Source: Tetradesmus obliquus (Eukaryota > Chlorophyta > Chlorophyceae > Sphaeropleales > Scenedesmaceae). Taken from it: DNA of 64,000 nt. The stretch's first letter is position 1. Each line of letters starts with the position of its first letter. A program made the position numbers and the translations under genes. The stretch is taken from the NCBI GenBank assembly GCA_030272155.1, contig CP126193.1:5580001-5644000 (forward strand). Reading direction: 5' to 3'. This document shows positions 34,275 through 46,126 of this stretch, one piece after another. A model generated the notes under the pieces. The model did not search any database. It was not told the DNA's origin and was given only the letters and a program-made list of their open reading frames with translations.

Positions 34275-36166
34275 ATGTCGCTGTTCCAAGCTGCATCTCA
34301 AAAGCTTCCCGGGGCGAAAAACTCAGAGGGACAGCTGTCAACAGATGGATTCTTGGATGTCTGCTCGTTGGTGTTGCCCGTGATAGGTGCGAGACGAATT
34401 GATGAGTTGGCAGCAGCAGCATGCAGGTACTGCTGTTGCAGCTGACCAGGGTCGTTCCTGCTGCAGACCAATTTGGCTCTGGCTTTGCACTGGTAAAGAA
34501 TGACATCTCACACAACATAGAGGTGAGACCCTCTTGTCTGCATGGATGGCTGGTGCCTGGTGGATACAACAGCAGTTGCTAGCTACCTTGGTGTGCGCTT
34601 ACTCAGCACGTGTTTCCTGCTGCAGCGCCTGCGGACGCGCTACCTGACCAGCCCCGTGCAGTTTGAGCTGCTGTTCAGCATTATAGATGAGGAGGTCGGG
34701 CGCAACGACCATGACCACGGCAAGAGCTGCACCAAGGGCCTGCTGTGGCTCAAGAGGTGAAGGGGAGCAGTTGTCAGGAACACGCAGCTGCTTTGGAGGC
34801 TGGGAAGCTGCAGCACTTTCATCAACAGCTGCAGCTGCCAAGTTGGGGTCCATGGGAATGGAGCGTATGGCTTTGATGCCAGCAGCTGCTATGTGTGGTG
34901 CATGCTTCCGCGCAGTCCTGCAAGCACTGCATACATACCTACCAGTTGCAGCCACCTTAGCAGCTGCTCTGTGATGGTCACGAACGGGGCTGCTGTGCAC
35001 ACCAGCCGTTCCACATCTGTACCAGCCATCAACACCAGCACCGCCATCACCTGCTTGCCTGCAGGGCGCTGGAGTTCATGCTGGCCATCACCATCAAAGT
35101 AATCTTGCTCGTTGACGCAACTCCTCATGACCTATATCTGCCGCCTTGGCATTACAAACATGCCGGGTGCATTGCAGGGCGCTGGAGTTCATGCTGGCCA
35201 TCATGAAGCGGTTGCTGGAGGAGCCAGGAGCCACCATGAGTGATGTGGTCTACGAGACCTACAACGCCACGCTGCACCGGTGGCACGGCTTCATCGCGTC
35301 GTCCGCGTTCAACGTGCGTGGTTTGCGTCATCAGAGTTGGCAGCAGCAGGGAAGCAGCAGCAGCAACAAGCAGTTGTTGGGATCCTAGGAACTAGCTGGT
35401 GGCTGGGCAGCATGTGCAAGCATCATTGTTTGTGCCCCTGGCATCATCATCCGCCAACCCAGCTGCCATTTGGAGCAGGGTTGATGCTGACTGTGCCACA
35501 GCAGCTGCAAAGGCGTGCTGCATCGCCCACCTGCAGCTTTCAAGAGCAAGAATACATCTTTAATCACGGCCTTGTGCTTTGCACCTGCTTGCCTGCTCAT
35601 GTGCTGCCTTTGCACCTGCATGTGTGTGGTGGCGCTGCAGGTGGCGTTCCACTTCATCCCCAGCCGCGCAGCCTTCCTGGAGAAGGTGGCAGGCAAGGAT
35701 GACCCAGAGGCGCAGGCAGCCATGGCAAGCTTCATTGCTGACTTCAGCCCGCTGCTGGCAGAGGTGCACGCCTTCCTGGTGCGTGGGTTTTTTTTGTTGC
35801 TGGACGTGACTGCTAGCGTAGGCCGTGCGGCGGTAGATACGCAGCAAATGACATGCTGATGTATGGTCTGCGGCATGGCTGCTGATCAACCTCGGGCTTG
35901 CCTTTCGCTTGTCAGTTTTCTGTTACTGAACGTGACTGCTAGCGTAGGCCGTGCGGCGGTAGATACGCAGCGAATGACATGCTGATGTATGGTTTGCGGC
36001 ATGTTTGCTGTTCATGCTTGTGCTTGCCTGGCGCTTGTCAGGAGGAGATCGTGCAGGAATGTGTCCGCCTAGTTGTTTTAGGCTCCGCATGCGTTGACAG
36101 CTTATCTGCCTGTGTGTGCTCTGCTTGCAGGACGGGCGCGGGCTGGACGACCCAGCAAAGGTGTGA
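34275..36166 (+). CDS. glycolipid transfer protein (6 exons, 202 aa)
   Basis: Cytosolic all-helical GLTP-fold protein that extracts and shuttles glycolipids or sphingolipids between membranes. Exons: 34275-34386, 34467-34522, 34626-34756, 35178-35313, 35641-35778, 36131-36166; phases close to 202 residues, the usual family length. The head-group site is intact: NDISHN gives Asp50 and Asn54, LLWLKR gives Trp97, and RWHGFI gives His136; the Lys that follows the D/N pair in human GLTP is Arg57 here. The C-terminus ends DGRGLDDPAKV. This pattern favours true GLTP over the phosphate-binding ceramide-1-phosphate/ACD11 branch, though only loosely. Exon 4 has a partial upstream copy and intron 5 a tandem duplication. 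Confidence 0.93.
35060..35205 (+). repeat. partial upstream copy of GLTP exon 4 start
   Basis: CTGCAGGGCGCTGGAGTTCA and the following CTGGCCATCA (35058-35091) duplicate the acceptor and first ~28 nt of exon 4 (35178). The copy then diverges and has no matching exon body. Confidence 0.85.
35784..36012 (+). repeat. tandem duplication inside GLTP intron 5
   Basis: Two ~95-bp copies, 135 bp apart (about 35795-35883 and 35930-36012), share GTGACTGCTAGCGTAGGCCG and the rest nearly identically. Both are wholly intronic, unlike the junction duplications elsewhere. Confidence 0.9.
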
Positions 36167-37629
36167 CCTTAACACTGCGCACTGGACCGGAAAAGTGTGA
36201 GCTGTGAAGCAGCACGCATGCGCGCGCGCGCAGCTGACGCAGGCGGGTAGCCGGTGGCTGGAGCGGTTGCGGCAAGCCACAGCCAACGTGGTGCAGCAGA
36301 CGCGCAGTGGTCTGACCCATGCATTCTGCTGTTGCTGGATTGTTTTTGTTCTTTTTGCGTGCTGGACAGCAGCATGCAATTCATCGCAGGGAATTGTTTG
36401 AAAGATGATGCAATCGCACTGGCCAGGCTTTAGACAGGCGTTAGGCTGTCGCCGGATGGCAGCAGCGGTGCGGCGTGCTGCCGCAGACTGTGATGGTATG
36501 CTTTTGCAGGATCTGTTGGCTGGGCTCTGTTCAAGCATCGGAGACTTGCCACTGCCTGCATGTATGACTGAGGCATTCTTTTCGCATCAAATGACATTGT
36601 TTTGTGCCTGTGGGTATGGGTAGTGTGGGTTGTGCCTGACATGCTAGCGCCACAGTGGTTGGGTCATCTAAGAGTGCCTCAAAGAGGACCTGGCTTGCGT
36701 CACACAGCACCGTTGTCGTGACAGCTTCATGCCATGAGCAGTTCTTTGCGCTTGGGCACGGCGCTGCTGCAGCTGGTCGGCAGGACTGCTTTCAGGGTGT
36801 TGATGTTTCACTGCACCAGGCTACATTGCAATTAGAATCGCTGTCAGCAAAATATTCAGCTGCAACTAACTGGCAACGGGCGTTTGTGACATAGATGGCT
36901 GCCAAGCTCAGTTGTGCTGATATCTCCAATGAGCTGCAAGCCAGGCACGGCACGGTTGTTCATGAACAATGCTGATCAGCGCTGAACGAAGCTCTGCAGT
37001 GTGGCCGCTGCAGTCGTGGCTGCTCAATTGGCGTACACATGTGTAGCTTGTACGACCCAATGTCAATGGATGATGTTACAATCATGGCAACCAGAGGACT
37101 GCTGGTATGACGTGGAGTGCACTGTCAGCAGGCAACAGCTAACAATATGTTGCAGGCCAGTGCACACCATCACAGCATGCACCTGGCCGCAAGCAGGTAG
37201 CCTGAGCTGTCAACGTGCAATCAGAGGCAGATCCCTAGGGCAATCAATGAAAACATATGTTCGAAACGCTGCAACAAAAGTTTCAGGCCACACCAGCCGC
37301 GTGTGCCAGCGGCACGGTTGCCAATGTCCGAGGCATTTGTACAAGCAATGCACCGCAATGGTGCACAGAGAAGAGCAGCTCCCAGTGCACAAACTCATTC
37401 AGCAAAACCCACATGCATGCCTTCTCTTTCTCTCCGTCTGTGCATCAAGCCCATACAAGTCGGCAGCGACAGCACCTCTGCACCAGCTGCCAGGCAGCTG
37501 TATCGCCAGAAGCCGTGCTCCCGCGCACCAGCAAGGTCTGTGCTGCAGGGGCTCAGACTGTCAAGCACTGGCTGTATCACCCTTTCCCAAGCATGCCTGC
37601 CTTTCAGCGCATGCAGCAGCTGCTGCTGC
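36167..37629. other. convergent intergenic region GLTP / DUF4079
   Basis: 1.46 kb with both 3' UTRs, including an alternating purine-pyrimidine tract at 36217-36233. No exon recognised. Confidence 0.5.
37076..37080 (-). promoter_or_regulatory. candidate poly(A) signal of DUF4079 gene
   Basis: Sense-strand TGTAA about 550 nt past the stop codon. Confidence 0.35.
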
Positions 37630-39519
37630 TCAAGGCCACTGTGTGAACTGGAAGACCTTGCCGACAATCTCCAGGCCAGTGGGGATCTGCAGCAAGCAGC
37701 AGCAGCAGCGGCAGCAGAGTGAACCTGTGAAACTACAGCTGTAACAACCCACATTGCGCTCAACTGCCTCTCTGTCTACATGTACTCGTAAGTCGCTGTG
37801 TGACTTGGCGAGTGCAAGCATACTCATGCGAGCCAGTTCCCATAACTGTGGGCGCCTCAAGCATAACGTGGGGTGAGCATACCGCTGGCCAGCTCCCTGC
37901 TTGCATTCACCGCAGTGACTAACAGCACACATCGGCCACATGCACCCACCTGCCACGCAAACAGCGCCACATTAACTGCGTTGAGCGCGATGTGCATGTT
38001 GCGCGCGTTGTTGTCGCCCTTCTGCATGTTGGGCACCAGCGCCGCAGCCAGCGCCCACAGCACCACAATGCCGGCGCCAGCAAACAGGTGTGGCCCAGGG
38101 AACAGCTTGCCGGTGCGCATCCAGGTATTGATGCAGCCTGCCACGCCGATAGTCACACCACCACCCAGCAGGATGCTGCCCATCGCGTTGTGCTTGTCCC
38201 TGAAACCGCCCTGAATGAGCTCCTTGCGCTCCTGCAAGCAGTAGGTGAGCAGGAACAACGCGGTTGGTGAAGAATGAGGCGGAACACAGACAACAAGATG
38301 TTGCAGCAGAACAGAGTGGTGGGGTGATGCAGCAGAACAGAGTGGTGGGGTGATGACCAGCTGTGCTGTGGCCGCCCTGGATGAGCTGCTTGCGCTCCTG
38401 CAAGCGATGAATGGGATGCGCGTGCCAGCAAACAACAGGCATGAGGCACGGCACAGCTGGCAGCTGCATAGCGAGTCCTGCAAGCGGCAGCAGACGTACT
38501 CCCTTGAGCAGTGAGTCCTCAAGCAGCAAAGCCGCTGCAAGCCCACATGTGTATCAGCTGCCATTTGCCTCATCGTACGCAGCAAACACGCAAGCAGTTG
38601 CTGAACTAAAGAGATGCACGTCAGAAGCCACCAGCGCTCACCTTCTCCAGCTCAGCGATCTGCGCAGTGAGTGGGCTGGCGGGTGCTGGCTCGCCCTCAG
38701 CTGCAGGCTTTGGCAGCTGCGCCTTCAGCGCCTTGATGTCGTCCACCAGTGTGCGGGAGCGCCTGTACTGCCAGCCCAGCCAGCCAGCATACACAGAAGC
38801 CACAAAGAGGCCGCCCATGACTGCAGGGTGGATGAGTGCTGCTGTGCGGCCCTCGAGAATGCCAAACTCACCGCCTGCAGCAGGGCAGCACAGAGGCATC
38901 CGTTGAGTGGAATTGCGGGTGTACATGGGAAACTTATACGTTATCATAGTGCACCTTAAGTCTTGGGCAGCTGCTGTGTGGTGGAAAGGGAGCTGGGAGT
39001 TGTGTGTCAGCAGTGCTGCTGTCCTTTCCAGGACAGTCTGTCCGAGGTTGCCAGCCTCGCCTGCAGGATAGGCCAGCTGGAACATAAAGGAATGTGTAGA
39101 ATAGCTGACAACACCGTGATTCCCAGCTGCTGGAGCAAACCCTGCCGCAAACTCCACAGAACAATCGACTGCTGCTTCAGGGATTCGGTGGCGTGCTAAG
39201 GGCAACGATCATATACATAATTCAACTACATGGGCACAATAAACTACCAGGCAACGTTCACGAAACCAAACACAGCTCCAACGAGCCTGATCATCCTCAA
39301 CTCACCTGTGGCCAGGGCTGGCAGGGCCTCAAAGAGGAATGGAGCAGCCAGTGCGCCAGCAAACAGGGCAGGGTTCACAGCATTATCCTGCTTCTTTGAC
39401 ACGCTCGCACGTGATGGCTGGGCCACGCACTGCACCTTCAGGCCACACCTAGCAAGGCTAGGTGCGGACCTGGTGGGCCTGGCAGTGCCGAACGCGGTGC
39501 GTGTCTGAGAGGCAAGCAT
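37630..39519 (-). CDS. DUF4079 plastid membrane protein (4 exons, 261 aa)
   Basis: Conserved multi-pass membrane protein of cyanobacteria, algae and plant plastids; molecular function not established to my knowledge. Exons: 39519-39306, 38874-38642, 38231-37950, 37686-37630; phases close to 261 residues. The N-terminus MLASQTRTAFGTARPTRS is a typical chloroplast transit peptide, followed by an Ala-rich hydrophobic stretch (ALFAGALAAPFLF). The body has about four hydrophobic helices: around IHPAVMGGLFVASVYAG, GSILLGGGVTIGVAG, FAGAGIVVLWALAAALV and NAVNVALFAW, and ends with the family-typical IPTGLEIVGKVFQFTQWP. Exon 3 has a partial upstream copy. It shares a 288-bp promoter region with the LRR gene. 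Confidence 0.85.
38205..38410 (-). repeat. partial copy of DUF4079 exon 3 start
   Basis: The exon 3 5' end (ERKELIQGG, acceptor CTTGCAG at 38232) recurs about 170 bp upstream at 38378-38405 as ERKQLIQGG with its own CTTGCAG. Between them a 27-bp unit beginning GCAGCAGAACAGAGTGGTGG is tandemly repeated at about 38303-38356. Confidence 0.8.
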
Positions 39520-39807
39520 CTTGATTTCTTGTGAACGTGTTTGTTGAACGTCGCACGGCGCGTGTATGCATACGTCTGGGAGGAAACCTGCAGGCATATG
39601 TCAGAACAGGTGTAGGTCATTGTCACACTTGGGTCAGCCATCATCAAGCCAGGTGTCCTGCGTTGTCGTCACTGCTAAGTCTTACAGTTGCTTTGAACTG
39701 GCGGTTTTGGCAGCATCCAGCATTGGGCAATGCTTTCCTATGGCATGATGCCTGGTCAAACATCCTAGCTGCACACTGCACATCAACAGTGCTGTGCACA
39801 TGCCAAC
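39520..39807. promoter_or_regulatory. bidirectional promoter DUF4079 / LRR gene
   Basis: 288 bp between divergent starts. No named motif seen. Confidence 0.45.
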
Positions 39808-42800
39808 ATGGCCATATCAGTTTACGATGTGAAGCGTCTTACACTTGAGGAAGATTGTTCTGATGTAGAGGAGCTTCATTACAACTTCAAGGTGCGATAC
39901 CAGTCCATCAACCACAGGCTGCCACGACACTGCGGTGGTGTCAGCACCTGGGTTGCCAAAATCCTGCTTCTGCTGCTGCAATTTGCAGGCAGCCAAGAAG
40001 CTAGGTCACCTGCTCACCTTCACCTCCCTCAAACAGCTGAATGTCGCGTTCAATGAGCTTTCAAGCTGTGATGGCATTGAGCAGCTGCAGCAACTGCAGA
40101 GCCTGAACCTCAGCCACAACCAGCTCAGCAGCTTGGGACCCATCAGTGCTTTGACCGGCCTTACCAGGTATTGTGTGGAGCTTGCAGGAAGCATACAACT
40201 GCCCTCACCAGCAGCAGTGTGCCTATGCAATCAAACTTTCCAGCTGCATCAGGCCCAGTGCTTGTGTGTATGTGCTGAGCATACATGCCTCCTTAAGGAC
40301 TGCAGCGATCACAAAGCGTATGTCGTATACCACGTTGCAGTTCCAGCAAGATAGTTGTGGGTCTTTTCAGCAGTAGCTCTGCCCGGCTGATGTTGTGTTT
40401 TCTCGCCACTTGCCAGCCTGAACGTGGGCTGCAACAACATCAGCAGCACTGCAGCTCTACAGGCGCTGCCAGCACTGCGCATGCTGGCACTGCACAGCAA
40501 CGCCATTGCACAGCCCTCAGCTGCGCTGCTGCTCAGCAGCCTGGCTTCACTGCAGCACCTCACACTAGCGCACAACCCGGTGTGCCAGCACAGCAGCTGG
40601 CGGGAAGCTACCATAGCAGCGCTGCCGCAGTTGCAGGTGGGTTGGCACAGGTGGGTTGCAGCCCTGCTGACCCTCCACACTCGCGCCCGCATATCATACG
40701 TAGCACACAAGCACAGCAGCAGCAGTGCAAGCAGCAGGCTATTCTGTAGCGCTGCATCAGCAGCTGCCAGAAGTACCAGGCACTGCCACAAGCCATGCTG
40801 CTGGCTTGCAGGACAGCATGGTACGCCTGCTGCAAGTGCCCTGCAAGCTGCCTGCACCTGTGCTGCTGCTACACAAATGCAAACACCAACCTGTTTTGAA
40901 TGTTTCATGACCTGCTGCTGCATGCCAGGCACTTGACAGCAGCCAGATAACTGCAGAGCAGCGCCTAGCAGCGCAGCCCCATGCGGCAGATTGGCGGGAT
41001 GCAGTGGCTGTGGGGGACCTGCCTTACAGCAGCAGCAGTAGCTGTGGGAGCAGCAGCAGCAACAGTGAAGGTGACGGCAGAGGTAGCGGTTCTGTCAGTA
41101 GGTCTGGCCAGCTGTCATATGGTGATGTATTTCAGGCATCTCTATGCTGGCTGTGGCATGTGCAGCTGGTTCCTGCAACTGCTGAGCATACAACCTGAAG
41201 TCAGCAGGTGCTTCAATATTGCCAGGAACTCATGCACGCCTGGCTGCTCATCATGCTGCTGCACCTGCTGCGTGCTTGCCTGCTCTGTAGGTCCGAAACC
41301 TTTGGACCCATCACGCAGCAGACAACCTGTGCAGAGTGATGCTGGTCGTCTCACTGGGCAGCAGTTCAGCACAGAGGGCCAGGACAGCATCTGTATAAAG
41401 GTGCGCTCAACAGCTGCATGGTACTTGGCTCTTTTTTTTTACTTGGCTCTCTTGAAGCATTTATGCACGGTGTTGCCCGCCAGTGCTCACACTCAACATG
41501 CATAACCTTCCCTTGCTGTTGTGCTGGGCCATGCAGTGACGCAGCAGACACAGTAAGACCAACAGGCAGCAAGTGGTTGACTTGCAGTGCATCCTTTCCG
41601 CTTGCCTTGCTTGCTGCAGGATGCTGCTGCCCTGCTGCCCTCCATAGCTGTGGCCCCACTGAAGCCCAGCACCCTTGCTGCCAAGCCCCAGCAGCAGCAG
41701 CAGGCTGCAGCCTCACTGTACGGCTACAGCAGGCAGAAGCCCATCAGGCCAGTGCACCAGCAGAGGTGAGGCACATGTTGAAGCACCACAGCGTAGCTCG
41801 GCCCAGCGCACAAGGCAGGTACTGTTGCATGCTCAATTGGTTGTTCGATGGTCGAGGCCTGCTGTACAGCCTTTGCTGTTTGGCGAACATCGATTGGTTG
41901 ACACCTGTACCAGTGCCTACCGTTGTTCAACTCTGTAACACGCAACTATGTGCGGCGCGTGCAGGTACGAGCACAGCACGGCTGCGGCAGCGGCTGTGGT
42001 GGTGCGCAGCGACGGCAGCGCAGCCCTGCAATGGCCGGATGGCGCCATGGCTGCCAGCCTGGACCCTCAGGCTGATGACAGTGCTGGCGGCTACCGGCTG
42101 CTGGCCATGTACCGCAGCGTGGTGGGCGTTGCTGCCAGCTTTGATGCCAGCGGCGGCTTTGTGCAGTACCCCAGCGGGGCGCTGATGCTGGTGTGGAATA
42201 AGAAAGATGGCGAGGGCAAGTGCTATGCGCCTGACGGCAGCATCACACACGGCTTCAACAGCCGCAGGTGAGCTGCACACAAAACGACTGCTGCCTCAGA
42301 TGTAATGTGAGGCACACGGGCCCCATGTTGCGGCGGGGCCTGTGTCTGGCCGCAGTGCTGCGTCAGCTGGTGCTGCAGCTGAAGGCAGCAAGCTCGCGCA
42401 CCATTGCAGCAGTAGCAGCAGCAGCAGCCAGCATTTATGATGTACCCGCTGCTGTGCTGGGTGGTGTATGTTGTTGCCGTGCATCTGGCTGAGGATGCAG
42501 CTGCATCTTGTGCCGCAGTCCCGCCTGCTGCCTGCCCTACTGCTGACGCGTCATAACTTGTTATCACTTGCAGGAAGCCCTCGGCCCTGAAGCAGGACGT
42601 GGAGGTGCAGCTGGATGAGCATTTCAGGGTGAAGTTCACGCGGCGCTACGAGCTGCAGCTGTTCTTCTGCTGCGAGGGCTGCCAGCTGGGCTTGAGCCTG
42701 CTGCATGGCGCACTGCTGCCAGGTGCTGCGGAGGCAAGCTGCACGACAGCTGCACAGCAGCAGTGCGGGCAAGTAGCAAAGAAGGCAGGGATGCAGGGCA

Positions 42801-43153
42801 ATGGTGCTGCTGGAGGGCCAGGTGCAGGAGCAGGCACCGGTGCTGTCACAGGTGGCAGTAGCGCTGGTGCTGAGGTGGCCAGGGCTGCAGCAGCTGCTAC
42901 AGCTGCCAGTGAGGGGACACAGGATTTACTAGCACGGGCACGGGCTTTGATGGCAGCAGACTTTTCTGATTTGGTGGCGCCAAGCAGCAGCACTGGCAGT
43001 GGCAGTGAGCAGGCAGGTGGTGGCGTTGCTGGCGGCAGTACATGTACTGACAGCGGCGTGACAGCAGCAGCAGCAGAAGCTGAGGATGATTCTAGCACGC
43101 AGCAGCTGCTAGCGCGTGCTAGAGCACTGATGGCAGCTAGTACTGACAGCTGA
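39808..43153 (+). CDS. leucine-rich-repeat protein with FAM194-like domain (8 exons, 604 aa)
   Basis: Exons: 39808-39891, 39989-40167, 40417-40636, 40929-41121, 41291-41400, 41620-41765, 41965-42267, 42574-43153; phases close to 604 residues. Residues ~29-161 hold four to five SDS22-type leucine-rich repeats (LKQLNVAFNELSSCDGIEQL, LQSLNLSHNQLSSLGPI, LRMLALHSNAIA, LQHLTLAHNPV) with an LRRcap-like end. A Ser-rich linker follows. Residues ~311-412 contain repeated glycine-turn strands (VVRSDGSAALQWPDG, FVQYPSGALMLVWNKKDG, CYAPDGSITHG) like the FAM194/ERICH6 domain. The tail repeats LLARARALMAA twice. LRR plus FAM194 suggests a ciliary or cytoskeletal role, by inference. The exon 4/5 splice (TATG/GTGATG) is the least certain. 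Confidence 0.75.
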
Positions 43154-43465
43154 GGCGGGAGCGTCATACTTGGGTGATACGAACGTGCAGGCCTGGGAGT
43201 AGTAGTCACCAGCGACTTCTTAGTGCAGCTTGCGTGTTTTGATTCGCATCAACTGTTTTCGGTGCTCCAAGTAAAACGTTTGTGAAATTCCCCGAGTCAA
43301 AGGCGTTGCATGTTATGTGTGGTGTGCTTGCCGTAGATCCTTGCCAGCTTGAAGCCAAGGAAGATCATCAAGGCCGACAAACGATCGCGTTTGTGTTGTA
43401 TATTCTTAGACGTACTTTAGAGCCGTGCATGGTGCAACAACACTGGCAATGCCGAGCTAGTTGAT
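43154..43465. other. intergenic: LRR gene 3' side / mTERF promoter
   Basis: 312 bp between tandem plus-strand genes; no TGTAA or other motif found. Confidence 0.4.
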
Positions 43466-45799
43466 ATGGCATTTCAGGCCTGTCTACTGCATGCGCACGT
43501 TCTAGCAGGCACGATACACCCCACATTGCTTGCTCATCGTTCACAAGGGCCATGCAGTGCAGCCTTGCTCAGCCACTCAGCAGCAGTAGTAGTAGGTCAG
43601 GCCTGGCCAGACAGCAGGAGGCCAAACCATCGCAGCATCGCCAGCAGCACAGCCATCGCAGCCAGACGGCGAAACAGCAAGCAGGAGCGCGACTCAGAGG
43701 CGGAACAGTCCACAGATGAGCCCCAGTTAGACCTGGGCCGCAGGGCAGAGGCCATTAGCAGCCATTTACAGCTACACCCAGCAGATGTGCTCGCCCTGGT
43801 GCGGCGGAACCCAGCCATTGCTGCTGTGCCACTGGACAAGCTCTGCAAAGGGCTTCCAGGACTTGCACATGCTCTGGGGGTGCCGCTGCGCCAGGCGCTG
43901 TTTATGGTTGCTCGCCAGCCCGCAGTGCTAGACGCAGACATACAGCAGCTGCTGCGCAGCAGCGAGCAGCTAGCTGCAGCAGTGCAGCTGCCCGCAGAGC
44001 AGGTCATGTTCATGGCAGCGCGGCAGCCGGCGCTGCTGTCATCTCCAGCCCGCATAGCAGCAGAGGCACAGAAGCTTGCAGCAGCGCTGGGCTGCTCGCC
44101 ACGCGGCGCGCTGCAGCTGCTGAGCCGCCTCGGCAGCGAGCAGCTGCACAGCGTGCTCAGCATGAGCAGCAGCACAGTGCTGCAGCGCTTGCCGGAGGTT
44201 GTTGAAGCACTGGGCCTTCCCAGCGACAGCACGCGCAAGCTGGATATGCTGCATCTAGTGGCGAAGCACCCAGGGCTGCTGGCTGCCTCACTTGGCGACA
44301 TCGGGCGCAGCACAGATGCGCTGCTCGTGGCGTTCCAGCAGTCGCCGCCGCTAACATTTGCAGCAGTGCTGGGCCGCTGCCCTAGCCTGCTGACTGTACC
44401 AGCCGAACAGATCTTGGCAAACTACCAGGGGCTACTGCTGCAGCTGGGCGTGTCGCGCGGAACGTTAGCGCGCATGCTGACAAAGCACCCGCAGCTGTTG
44501 CGCGCAGCTCCAGACAACATTGCAGCGAAGCTTCGGGCAATGGCTTTCCAGCTGTACCTCCCGCAGGGCCAAGTCGTCAGCATGTGTGTGCGGCAGCCGG
44601 CGCTGCTGTCGAAAGACAGCCAGTCCCTCGCAGCAGCGCTGGCGTCGCTGCAGGCGCTGCTGTGCTGCAACTACCAAACCGCAGTCGCAGCTGCGGTGCG
44701 CGCACCTAACGTGCTGCTGTGGCAGCCGGCCAGCCTTCAGCGCAAGCACGCCACGCTGCTGCAAGCCACGCAGCTGCCAGCTGTGCGGTTCAATACGCTG
44801 CTGCTGCAGCAGCCTGGGCTGCTCACCCTCAGCTTGGAGCAGCTAGGCGGCAGCATCAGCTGCGCGCAGCAGCTGCTGCAGCTGTCGCCAGCGCAGCTGG
44901 GAGAGCTGCTGCTAAAGGATCCAAAGCTGCTCATACGGGGCAGCAGGGTGCTACAGGAGCAGGTGCAGGAGCTGCAGGAGTACCTAGCCCTTCCTGCAGA
45001 CACCATCGCAGATCTGCTGCGGCGTAACCCCGGCATCTTAGCAGCTGGCTCCGCAGTGTGGCTGGCCAACATCACCACGCTGCTAGAAGTGCTGCAGCTG
45101 ACCCCGCAGCAGGTGCAGGCAGCAGTAGTGGCTAAGCCGCAGGTAATGCGCATCCAGCCAGATCGGCTGCTGCGCACCGCGCGGCGGCTGTCGCAGCTGC
45201 TGGCGCAGCACCCGCCGTGGCGGCAGCAGCTAATGCAGCTCAGCAGTAGGCAGCTGGTGGTGCTGCTGCGGCTGGATGGAGACGCATTGTGGCGGCTAGC
45301 ATACTTAGTCAATGCAGCAAAGCCGGGGCGGCTGATCTTAGATGCGAATTTGGCGCTGAATAAGGCCAAGTGGGCTGCGGTGCACCCGCAGTATGCGCGG
45401 TGGCTGCGGCGGCAGCAGCGGCAGGGGGAGGTGGCTGCTGCAATGCCAGCACCAGCCGCCCCTCCAGCAGCAGCAGCAGGCGCGGCGGCTGCGGCAGGGG
45501 TGGCGCAGCCGCCGGCGGCAGCAGCAGCGGCGGCAGCAGCACGCAATGCAGCAGCGCAGCAGTTACAGCAGCAGCAGGAACAGCAGCAGCAGCAGGCGCA
45601 GGTGCGGCAGGCACAGCAGCAAGCGCCTGCGCAGTTGGTTGGCAGCAGGGTAGTGGCTGCGCAGGCGCAGTCGGGACAGCAGCAACAGCAGCAGCAGCAG
45701 CAGCAGCAGCGGCAGCAGTTGCTGCGGCCTCAGCAGCCAACTGCATGGCGGGAGCAGCAGCAGCCAGCAGCAGCTGGCAGCCGATCGCAGTGGCAGTAG
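43466..45799 (+). CDS. mTERF-family organellar nucleic-acid-binding protein (intronless, 777 aa)
   Basis: Single open frame of 777 residues. mTERF proteins are helical-repeat solenoids that bind organellar DNA or RNA and affect transcription termination, splicing or expression. From about residue 95 to 600 there are at least ten ~33-residue motifs with the family signature of two helices separated by a conserved Pro, e.g. ARQPAVLDADIQQLL, ARQPALLSSPARI, KHPGLLAASLGDI, KHPQLLRAAPDNI, QQPGLLTLSLEQL and RNPGILAAGSAVW. The N-terminus (MAFQACLLHAHVLAG, then Ser/Arg/Ala-rich) fits an organelle targeting peptide. Residues ~645-777 are poly-Ala and poly-Gln from CAG/GCA repeats and are probably disordered. 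It is the only intronless gene here. The start at 43466 is the first Met of the frame; target organelle unknown. Confidence 0.85.
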   Translation: MAFQACLLHAHVLAGTIHPTLLAHRSQGPCSAALLSHSAAVVVGQAWPDSRRPNHRSIASSTAIAARRRNSKQERDSEAEQSTDEPQLDLGRRAEAISSHLQLHPADVLALVRRNPAIAAVPLDKLCKGLPGLAHALGVPLRQALFMVARQPAVLDADIQQLLRSSEQLAAAVQLPAEQVMFMAARQPALLSSPARIAAEAQKLAAALGCSPRGALQLLSRLGSEQLHSVLSMSSSTVLQRLPEVVEALGLPSDSTRKLDMLHLVAKHPGLLAASLGDIGRSTDALLVAFQQSPPLTFAAVLGRCPSLLTVPAEQILANYQGLLLQLGVSRGTLARMLTKHPQLLRAAPDNIAAKLRAMAFQLYLPQGQVVSMCVRQPALLSKDSQSLAAALASLQALLCCNYQTAVAAAVRAPNVLLWQPASLQRKHATLLQATQLPAVRFNTLLLQQPGLLTLSLEQLGGSISCAQQLLQLSPAQLGELLLKDPKLLIRGSRVLQEQVQELQEYLALPADTIADLLRRNPGILAAGSAVWLANITTLLEVLQLTPQQVQAAVVAKPQVMRIQPDRLLRTARRLSQLLAQHPPWRQQLMQLSSRQLVVLLRLDGDALWRLAYLVNAAKPGRLILDANLALNKAKWAAVHPQYARWLRRQQRQGEVAAAMPAPAAPPAAAAGAAAAAGVAQPPAAAAAAAAARNAAAQQLQQQQEQQQQQAQVRQAQQQAPAQLVGSRVVAAQAQSGQQQQQQQQQQQRQQLLRPQQPTAWREQQQPAAAGSRSQWQ

Positions 45800-46126
45800 T
45801 GGTCCTAGGCAGTGGTGTTGGGCATGGTGATTGATAGTGACTAGCGATAGTGACTAGCGAGTGCGCACGGGTGGAAGGTTGTGTTTGCTGCATGCTGTTC
45901 CTTGCGGTGTGCAGCTGGCACGAGACTGTAGACAGCAAATTGCATATGGGTTTGAGCAGCTGGTGCGACGTGTATGTGGCATTGTTGCATGCAAGGCAGC
46001 AGAACAGCAGCTTACTGACACACTGTGTTCAGGTGTCCGTGGTTGTCTTCTAAACACGCCATGCAGGACTTTCATGTGCGTGTGCGTGTGCTGTGCACTC
46101 AGGCCAACATTAGTGCTTTGTGGCAG

